Source of the DNA: Sporocytophaga myxococcoides
Lineage (GTDB): Bacteria > Bacteroidota > Bacteroidia > Cytophagales > Cytophagaceae
Reading direction: 5' to 3'
NCBI RefSeq assembly: GCF_000775915.1
Contig: NZ_BBLT01000001.1
Coordinates: forward strand, 124,001 to 188,000
DNA length: 64,000 nt
Shown: positions 34,253-40,382 of the stretch, one piece after another
Position numbering within the stretch: the first letter of the stretch is position 1
Layout: each line of letters begins with the position of its first letter
The notes under the pieces: generated by a model
What the model was told of the DNA's origin: nothing
Seen by the model: the letters and a program-made list of their open reading frames with translations, nothing else
Databases searched by the model: none
Made by a program: the position numbers and the translations under genes

Positions 34253-35482
34253 TTATTTTTTACATATTTTTAAATACGCTTCCGGATTAGAAGGGTCAAA
34301 CACTGTTTTATCAAAGGTCATTGAAAAGGGTTTCATATCATCTGAAGGTATTGGAATCTTCATCTCAGAAGCAACTTCCTTATAAAGATCCTGGAGGATA
34401 AGCTTGTCAGCTATTGCTTTATAGTCAGGCGCTTCATCAAGCATTCCAAATCTAACATACTGTGCCATAAACCATATGCCATATGCTTTTCTCGGGTAAT
34501 TTACAAAACCATCTTTGTGGAAAAACATATAGTCTTTATATACTTCCTGGCCCTGATCGCAGCCCAAATCATAGATTCCTGCAAGTCTGTTGTCTATAAC
34601 ATCTGAAGCAGCGTTTACATAACTTGCTTTTCCGATTATTGGCGCAGATTGTTTTCTGTTTCCGGCTTTGTCAAGAAGTTTACAAGCTTCCAAAATTGCC
34701 ATCATTACTTTTTTCAATTCTTCACGACGCTCTTCGGAAAATTTTTTGTTTACAACAAGTGCTTTTTCAGGATGATCTTTCCACATATCCTGAGTTGCTA
34801 TCTGAGTGAATCCAACACCTTGCTTTACTGCTACTCCATTCCACGGCTCACCGACACAGAATGCATCCATATTGCCAACTTTCATGTTAGCCACCATTTG
34901 TGGAGGAGGGATGGTTATCTGCTTAACCGATTTTTGATTCACTCCTGCCATTGCCAGCCAGTTTCTCATCCAGATGTCGTGTGTTCCGCCAGGGAAGGTA
35001 GCTGCTACAATTACTTCTTTATTTTTGGCCTTTTCTGTAATAGCTGGGCTGATTTTGTTTACCTGTTTGAAACCAACCTTTCCACAGAATTCTTTAGAAA
35101 GTGTGATAGCCTGACCGTTTACGTTCAGCATCATGGCTATTTTCATTTCAGACCCCGCTTTGCCTCCTATACCGGTATATACAGAGAAGGGCATCCCAAA
35201 CAGACAATGTGCACCATCCAGCTCTCCTGTTAATATCTTATCTCTCACATTTGCCCAAGAAGCTTCTTTTGAAACTTCTACTTCCACTCCATATTTTTTA
35301 AATAGACCGTATTCTTTTGCCATAACAATAGGAGAGCAGTCTGTAAGGGGGATAAAGCCTAATCTGATTACAGAATGTTTTTCTTTTGGCTCAGAAGCAG
35401 GGGCATTTGTCACTGAAGGGAGTGTGAACAATACTATAGCAAGAAGGAGTGCTACGCCTAGTTTATTTAGTAGTTTTTTCAT
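34253..35482 (-). CDS. nrtA: Nitrate ABC transporter substrate-binding protein
   Basis: A 409-aa CmpA/NrtA-type binding protein. The N-terminal signal is MKKLLNKLGVALLLAIVLFTLPSVTNA. The mature start IRLGFIPLTDCSPIVMAKEYGLFKKYGVEVEV is the classical NrtA motif, and WANVRDKILTGELDGAHCL, FPGGTHDIWMRNWLA and AFCVGEPWN provide ligand-pocket residues as in cyanobacterial NrtA. No lipobox Cys follows the signal, so it should be a soluble periplasmic protein unless otherwise anchored. It is the second gene of the porin-nrtABD-nasA operon. The leader 11-28 bp upstream carries AACCTTACTAAA. Confidence 0.95.
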   Translation of the reverse strand: MKKLLNKLGVALLLAIVLFTLPSVTNAPASEPKEKHSVIRLGFIPLTDCSPIVMAKEYGLFKKYGVEVEVSKEASWANVRDKILTGELDGAHCLFGMPFSVYTGIGGKAGSEMKIAMMLNVNGQAITLSKEFCGKVGFKQVNKISPAITEKAKNKEVIVAATFPGGTHDIWMRNWLAMAGVNQKSVKQITIPPPQMVANMKVGNMDAFCVGEPWNGVAVKQGVGFTQIATQDMWKDHPEKALVVNKKFSEERREELKKVMMAILEACKLLDKAGNRKQSAPIIGKASYVNAASDVIDNRLAGIYDLGCDQGQEVYKDYMFFHKDGFVNYPRKAYGIWFMAQYVRFGMLDEAPDYKAIADKLILQDLYKEVASEMKIPIPSDDMKPFSMTFDKTVFDPSNPEAYLKICKK

Positions 35483-35507
35483 AAAGGTCTTTGTTTAGTA
35501 AGGTTGG

Positions 35508-37058
35508 TTATTTCGGTTGGTTCAATGTGTCTACATCTTTTCTAAGTCCATCTACTGATTTTACAAGTGATGCTAATTTGTCATTGATTTGACCTAATAA
35601 GTCTGGTCTTATGGTAATCATCAGATATGCCCAGTTGCCGTTGTTTCTTTTGTTGATATAGGGTGCGTTTGCTGTTGCTGCTATTGCGCCCTGGTTTCCG
35701 CCTCTCTTTAATCTGTCCAGGGTATTTGTGCCTAACATAAGGCTATAGCCTGCCTCGATTCCGATTTGTTTTGTGAAGTTGTAGTTTATTATAAAGTCAA
35801 ACTCAGTACCTAACCTAGTGTCAAGGGTTTGTCCTGGTGTGGTTTCGTCAGCTACTTTGTTCCCCGCATAGAATTCGTGAATATCAAGACTTAGAAGTAA
35901 ATTATCTTTTAGTTTGTATCTGCTTTTCAGATATAGATCTATTAAGCCAGGATTCCGTGTTACATTGCCCTGTACCCCATATGCATCGGCAACATAGAAA
36001 TAGTCCATGTATCCCCAGAATTTATGAGGTGTGCCATAGAGCGGGTCAAATCTGCGGTTAACTTCTCCGCTTTTGGTAGTGTTATTGCCTGAAAGATAGT
36101 CCCCACCAAGTCCTAAGCTTAACTTTCTGTCAATAGCAAACAAGGTGGATAGGGATGCCATATAAGCATCCATTTTATTTCCAAGTTTGTCTTTATTTCC
36201 CTGATAAAAGAATGAGCCATCTATTTTGTGTTTTCTCATCAGAGTTCCGAATATATTAGCTCCTACAGTTACACGACTATAAGTGCCTTTCGCAAATTTT
36301 CCACCTGCAATAGGTTTTTGAAAATCATCTTTAAATAGGAGGAACGTTGCTTTTGAAAAGCCTATTTCTTTTGATACATACAAGAATTGCATGCTTTTAT
36401 ACATAGTACCTATGAAGTTGGTACCAGCAGGAGCAGCTACGTTTGTGCTGTCTGTTGCAATCTGAGTTCCCGGTACACCATAGTATATGTTTCCTGTATT
36501 TTTTAATTCCCTTTGTTGGTTAAATGCCCCTCCAATATCTGCAGACCATGTGCCTTTAGCAAACTTTAATACTGCTGCATCATGTCTTCTGCCTTGCTGA
36601 AGCCAGTTTAAGCTCCCTAATAAACGTTCGTCGTCATAAACAAGCTCTTGTCTGCCTAGCTTTAATGATACGTTTTTAAAGCTTTTAAAAAGTGTTGTGT
36701 CGTTAAATACAATTTCCCCCCAGGCTTCATGCAGGAAAAGTTTATTTCCGTCAATATTTGAGATTGTAGAAGCGTCTTGTCCCCAAACTCTTATATCCTG
36801 GATGGAAGTAAAGAGTCTTAACTTATCCATTCCGTAGCCAATGTTCAGGCGAGTTCTTTGTGATGTAAAAATAGACGGCGTCTGATGCGGAAGTGGTAAG
36901 GTGCCCTGCCCGTCCCGAAATTCTGTACGGGTTCTTAATTGAGCATTAATAAGTAACTGAGAAAATCCTTCCTTCTCAAGTGCAAACAGGCATAAAATGA
37001 GAAGCAAAAGCGCTTTATGTGTAAATCTTTTTTTCATATTCCAGGGATTTAAAGACAT
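35508..37058 (-). CDS. Alginate-export/porin-type outer-membrane beta-barrel, first gene of the nitrate operon
   Basis: A 516-aa (or 509-aa, if the second ATG at 37037 is used) exported protein. The signal peptide is MKKRFTHKALLLLILCLFALEKEGFSQ. The mature protein opens with LLINAQLRTRTEFRDGQGTLP and TSQRTRLNIGYGMDKLRLFTSIQDIRVWGQD, the start of the alginate_exp barrel family, and continues with alternating aromatic strands. It ends in a short coiled coil, LGQINDKLASLVKSVDGLRKDVDTLNQ. Position upstream of nrtA, on the same strand with a 25-bp gap, suggests a nitrate or anion-selective outer-membrane channel. The substrate is inferred only from context. Confidence 0.85.
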   Translation of the reverse strand: MSLNPWNMKKRFTHKALLLLILCLFALEKEGFSQLLINAQLRTRTEFRDGQGTLPLPHQTPSIFTSQRTRLNIGYGMDKLRLFTSIQDIRVWGQDASTISNIDGNKLFLHEAWGEIVFNDTTLFKSFKNVSLKLGRQELVYDDERLLGSLNWLQQGRRHDAAVLKFAKGTWSADIGGAFNQQRELKNTGNIYYGVPGTQIATDSTNVAAPAGTNFIGTMYKSMQFLYVSKEIGFSKATFLLFKDDFQKPIAGGKFAKGTYSRVTVGANIFGTLMRKHKIDGSFFYQGNKDKLGNKMDAYMASLSTLFAIDRKLSLGLGGDYLSGNNTTKSGEVNRRFDPLYGTPHKFWGYMDYFYVADAYGVQGNVTRNPGLIDLYLKSRYKLKDNLLLSLDIHEFYAGNKVADETTPGQTLDTRLGTEFDFIINYNFTKQIGIEAGYSLMLGTNTLDRLKRGGNQGAIAATANAPYINKRNNGNWAYLMITIRPDLLGQINDKLASLVKSVDGLRKDVDTLNQPK

Positions 37059-37166
37059 TTTAAGATTAATAATTGCTTGTTTGGGCTTTCTTACGTCAGG
37101 TTAGTTTTTTTGGGGTAAAGACTGTGTTTTTTGAGGACCTCCTTTCTGTTTGTTGAAGTACTAGAT

Positions 37167-37174
37167 CAAATGTA
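37167..37174 (-). promoter_or_regulatory. Putative -7 box of the porin-nrt-nas operon
   Basis: TACATTTG on the minus strand exactly fits TANNTTTG. No TTG-type -33 element lies at the right distance, which fits an activator-dependent promoter. Confidence 0.45.
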
Positions 37175-37194
37175 TGTAATAATATCAATACTAA

Positions 37195-37221
37195 TAAGTA
37201 AAAATACGTAAATGTTACGTA
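37195..37221. promoter_or_regulatory. Overlapping palindromes, candidate activator site for the nitrate operon
   Basis: TAAGTA-AAAA-TACGTA (37195-37210) and TACGTA-AATGT-TACGTA (37205-37221) overlap by one half-site. The first differs by one base from the perfect palindrome at 40300-40315 upstream of nirB and lies a similar distance from a -7 box. Confidence 0.5.
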
Positions 37222-37533
37222 AAGTGTGAAAGTTCTTTTTTTAATAAAATGACAGATAAAAAAAGTTATATTTTTATGTGTGTTTGTTGATATAATGTAA
37301 AAAATAAAGGTTTGTTTTGGTTATTATGTATATTTTATCGAATTATATGTTTGTAAAAATACCTTGTTTTTATTTTTTATGTAAAAAAAAGGATAAAATA
37401 GGTTAAAAATTGAAGTTGCTGTTGTTTAGGCTTTGAAATTGGATTTAACCAAGGGTGCTTTTATGATATTTTAATCGAAAAAATGGACTTAAAAATTGAA
37501 TTTTTTTTTGTTTATGTATAGTCTGTAAAATAA

Positions 37534-37565
37534 AAATGCCCCTGAATTTAAGGGGCATTTTTACT
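37534..37565 (-). terminator. Rho-independent terminator of the nitrate two-component operon
   Basis: A perfect 10-bp stem AAATGCCCCT (37534-37543) / AGGGGCATTT (37551-37560) with loop GAATTTA. A/T-rich runs on both sides (TTTTTATTTTAC on the minus strand) allow termination in that direction, 24 bp after the regulator stop codon. Confidence 0.88.
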
Positions 37566-37584
37566 ATTTGAATATACTTTTTTC

Positions 37585-38235
37585 TCAGACTATATTGTTT
37601 TCTAAAGCGAGTTTTACAAGTTCTGCAGCATTTTTTACCTTTAGTTTTTTCATGATATTGAATCTGTGAGTTTCAATTGTTCTGATGCTTATTGTAAAGC
37701 TATCTGCAATTTCTCTATTGCTGTTTCCATTGATTATCATTTTTAAAATACCTTTTTCACGTTTTGTCAGGCCAAAATTGTCAGAATCGTCATCAGGAGC
37801 AGATCCCTTTTTGATTTTTTGTAAGTATCCTTCTGCTATAATACTTGAAACAGGGGTGCTAAAATATTTATCTCCTTTATAAATAGTTGTTATCGCTTTT
37901 ATAAATTCTTCTTTTCCTGTGTCTTTTAAAAGATACCCGAAGGCTCCTGATTCTATGGATTTTAAAATGTAATCCTCATTGTCGTGCATGGAGAGGACAA
38001 GAGTTTTAGTATTGGGATAACGATCAGAAATTATACCTGTAGCTTCGATACCATTCATTTCGGGCATTGAAATGTCCATTACTACAACATCTGGTGTTAG
38101 TTTTTTTACCTGTTCAATTGCTTCAACTCCGTTTGAAGCTTCTCCGACTATTTTTATATTTTTCTCACTGCTTAGAGTGGCTTTAATGCCGTCTCTTACA
38201 ATGCCATGGTCATCAACTAATAAAACTTTTATCAT
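37585..38235 (-). CDS. NarL/FixJ-family response regulator of the nitrate island
   Basis: A 216-aa regulator. The receiver has D8-D9, phospho-acceptor D54 in VVVMDISMPEMNG, a Ser in LVLSMHDNED and Lys in YLLKDTGKEE. The C-terminal LuxR-type helix-turn-helix reads LTKREKGILKMIINGNSNREIADSFTISIRTIETHRFNIMKKL. It starts 4 bp after the stop of the NarX/PilJ-type kinase gene, its evident partner. Standing between the nrt-nas and nir arms, it is the best candidate to bind the palindromes in both promoters. That target assignment is inference. Confidence 0.93.
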   Translation of the reverse strand: MIKVLLVDDHGIVRDGIKATLSSEKNIKIVGEASNGVEAIEQVKKLTPDVVVMDISMPEMNGIEATGIISDRYPNTKTLVLSMHDNEDYILKSIESGAFGYLLKDTGKEEFIKAITTIYKGDKYFSTPVSSIIAEGYLQKIKKGSAPDDDSDNFGLTKREKGILKMIINGNSNREIADSFTISIRTIETHRFNIMKKLKVKNAAELVKLALENNIV

Positions 38236-38239
38236 ATTC

Positions 38240-40024
38240 CTAAGCGTTTACTATAGGTACTTTTATCATTATTTTAGTGCCTTTGCCAATTCCTGTTTCA
38301 ATTCTGAATTCGCCATTAATTAGGCTGGTTCTTTCCTGGATGTTTACTATTCCATTTCCGGAGCTTACAGATCTTACTTTAGAGTCAAGATAGGAAGAGT
38401 TGAAGCCTTTTCCATTATCTGATATGCAAATGGTGAGGTAAGTGTCTGAATTTGATACGAAAATTATTACTTCATCTGCTTCAGCATATTTAATCGCATT
38501 GTTTAATGCTTCCTGTATAATTCTGTAAATATTGATTTCTACTGTTTTATTTAATCTTTGAATATTGGATTTATTTTCGAAAACCACATCTATGTCAGAG
38601 CTTTTGGAAACTTGTTCGCTGAGGTTTTTCAGAGCAGGTATTATGCCAAAGTCACTTAGAACGCTGGGCATTAGGTTGAAGGAGATTCTTCTGACTTCGA
38701 CGATGGTTTCATAAAGCATATTTTTAATTTCGGTTAACCTTGATTTCTCATTTTTGGAAGCTGCGCCTTTTAGGCCTTCTATATTGAACTTTAATGCTGT
38801 CAGCTTTTGACCCAGTCCATCGTGTAGTTCTCTGGCTATTTTTTTTCGTTCTTTCTCTTGTCCCTCGATTATTGAAGATGTCCTGATTTTTTGTTCGTTT
38901 ATGCTTTGTTTGAATTTCTGGGTAATGTCCGTATATATGGCAATATAACTTGAGGGGCTTCCGTCATTGCTTAAAACAGGTACAATAGTAGTGTCCAGCC
39001 AGAAATAGCTTCCGTCTTTGGCTTTGTTCTTGATCTCGTCATTCCATAATTTTCCGCTGGATATGGTCTCCCACATTCTGTCAAAAAATTGTTTAGAATG
39101 ATAATGGCCACTGATCATATGAAATCGGTTTCCTAATAGTTCTTCTCTCTTATATTTTGAAATTTCGCTAAATTTATCATTTACATACGTAATGATACCA
39201 TATTTATCAGTTTTTGCTACAATTGATGCATGGTCAAGGGCAAAATGAATGTCTTTTAGGTCTCGGATTGATCTTTCCAGAGATTTATTGGCAATGATGA
39301 GTTTATTTGCAAGATCAGATGCTTTTTCTTCGGAGAGGATTAATTCTCTTATGGTTAATTTTATTTTTAGTACTGAAGGTCTGAATATGAATAAGCCTTC
39401 AAATATGAGTATAATTAGAGTGATAATAAGTAAGATGTGTTCTATTTTTCTTAAAAGGGCCATTTTTTTTTGAGCTTCGACATCATATTGATGTACAATT
39501 TCGTCCATGCCGTTCAAAAATGTTCTTTCGTTGCTCAGTATTCTCTGAATGGCAGCATCTGTTTTGATTTTATTGGCTTCTGTAGGATTTTCCTTTACAT
39601 TGATTATGGTGAGAGCTCCATTTAATACACTGTAAAAATTCTGGTCGATAGCATCATACATTTCTTCGATTTGAGAGCTGTTGTTTCCCGGTAGATTGAG
39701 GTCCTTGTTGCCGTATCGAAGTCCCATATGGTTTTTCTCCCAGTATTCTAAGAGGTCTTTAAGTTCCTTTATTTTGTTTTTATATTCAATATGTTCTAGA
39801 CCTGCATATAAAATAAGACATAGTTTGACAATTTCCTGACTTTTAAAACGCTGCTTTCCTGCAAGGTTTACAACATGTGAGTCTGAAATCTGGCTATTTA
39901 TGGATGATTGTATTAGAAATTGGCCGGTAAGGGTTAAAAATGCAACCGCTGTAAGGGCGAAAATATACATTCGGGTTAGATTGTGTCCCGTTTTTTCATC
40001 AAGAACCTCTTGTTTGGCTTTCAC
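38240..40024 (-). CDS. NarX/PilJ-type nitrate-sensor histidine kinase with PAS domain
   Basis: A 594-aa membrane kinase starting at GTG (40024). Membrane segments at about 18-40 and 192-215 flank a periplasmic helical sensor. Its beginning, HVVNLAGKQRFKSQEIVKLCLIL (about 50-72), resembles the P-box of NarX/NarQ and the PilJ domain (NLAGRQRMLSQ). Further on, YWEKNHMGLRYGNKDLNLPG is also PilJ-like. A PAS domain (about 255-375, YGIITYVNDKFSEISKYKREELLG) precedes the HisKA_3 H-box EKERKKIARELHDGLGQKL and the catalytic domain (EALNNAIKYAEA, SDNGKGFN). It is cotranscribed with the NarL-type regulator. Nitrate sensing is inferred from the P-box resemblance and the location. Confidence 0.88.
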   Translation of the reverse strand: MKAKQEVLDEKTGHNLTRMYIFALTAVAFLTLTGQFLIQSSINSQISDSHVVNLAGKQRFKSQEIVKLCLILYAGLEHIEYKNKIKELKDLLEYWEKNHMGLRYGNKDLNLPGNNSSQIEEMYDAIDQNFYSVLNGALTIINVKENPTEANKIKTDAAIQRILSNERTFLNGMDEIVHQYDVEAQKKMALLRKIEHILLIITLIILIFEGLFIFRPSVLKIKLTIRELILSEEKASDLANKLIIANKSLERSIRDLKDIHFALDHASIVAKTDKYGIITYVNDKFSEISKYKREELLGNRFHMISGHYHSKQFFDRMWETISSGKLWNDEIKNKAKDGSYFWLDTTIVPVLSNDGSPSSYIAIYTDITQKFKQSINEQKIRTSSIIEGQEKERKKIARELHDGLGQKLTALKFNIEGLKGAASKNEKSRLTEIKNMLYETIVEVRRISFNLMPSVLSDFGIIPALKNLSEQVSKSSDIDVVFENKSNIQRLNKTVEINIYRIIQEALNNAIKYAEADEVIIFVSNSDTYLTICISDNGKGFNSSYLDSKVRSVSSGNGIVNIQERTSLINGEFRIETGIGKGTKIMIKVPIVNA

Positions 40025-40299
40025 GCGATTACTTAAAATATAAATTTAATAAGATACTCAGTTAATTCAAAGTATTTAAGATATTATACGTAGATAGATA
40101 CTTATTTTAGTATAAGTGGTTATTTTTTTATAATATCTTTAAATTTTAACTTACTTTTTTTAGTAAAGTAAATTTTTGTTAAAAACATGTTTGATTTTTA
40201 TATGTATATAGATAAAAATACTAAAAGTATTTGGAAATGGTATTTAATTGAGTGGTTGTGTTGTTTTAAAAAGAATTTTACGTATTTGTTGTGAATTTG

Positions 40300-40315
40300 T
40301 AAGTAAAAATACTTA
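40300..40315. promoter_or_regulatory. Perfect palindrome TAAGTAAAAATACTTA, candidate activator site for nirB
   Basis: Six-bp arms TAAGTA/TACTTA around AAAA. It is near-identical (15 of 16 bases) to the site in front of the porin-nrt operon. Its centre falls near -40 if transcription starts just after the TATATTTG box, the place where many activators contact RNA polymerase. Confidence 0.5.
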
Positions 40316-40333
40316 GTTGTATTTTTTTTTGTA

Positions 40334-40341
40334 TATATTTG
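40334..40341 (+). promoter_or_regulatory. Putative -7 box of the nirB operon
   Basis: TATATTTG fits TANNTTTG. It lies 41 bp before the nirB ATG and 18 bp after the palindrome. Confidence 0.45.
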
Positions 40342-40382
40342 ATTTAAGTGAATTACTTCTGGCAACCTTACTAAATAAATTT

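Larger units (their letters stand above)
37059..37584. other. Regulatory intergenic region upstream of the porin-nrt-nas operon
   Basis: No gene is visible in these 526 bp, which are very AT-rich. On the minus strand a TACATTTG box (37167-37174) matches the Bacteroidota -7 consensus TANNTTTG. Twenty bp upstream of it is the palindrome TAAGTAAAAATACGTA (37195-37210), overlapped by TACGTA-N5-TACGTA (37205-37221). The 37230-37530 part has only T-rich and A-rich tracts, then the terminator of the response-regulator gene. Confidence 0.6.
40025..40382. other. Divergent promoter region between the nitrate sensor and nirB, rich in inverted repeats
   Basis: No gene is visible. Several inverted repeats built from TACT/AGTA occur: ACTTAT-N6-ATAAGT (40100-40117), TTACT-N6-AGTAA (40151-40166), AAATACT-AAA-AGTATTT (40216-40232) and TAAGTA-AAAA-TACTTA (40300-40315). 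The last is 18 bp upstream of TATATTTG (40334-40341), a match to the -7 box TANNTTTG. The nirB leader then contains AACCTTACTAAA (40364-40375) before the ATG at 40383. Confidence 0.6.

Noticed and set aside
40300-40315. NtcA-type site (GTA-N8-TAC) before nirB
   Set aside because: The palindrome has a GTA-N4-TAC geometry, and NtcA is cyanobacterial; no NtcA homologue is in the window.
40317-40382. Extended N-terminus of nirB from a TTG
   Set aside because: It would translate the putative -7 box and leader, and NirB proteins start at the KKLNNLVIVGNG strand.
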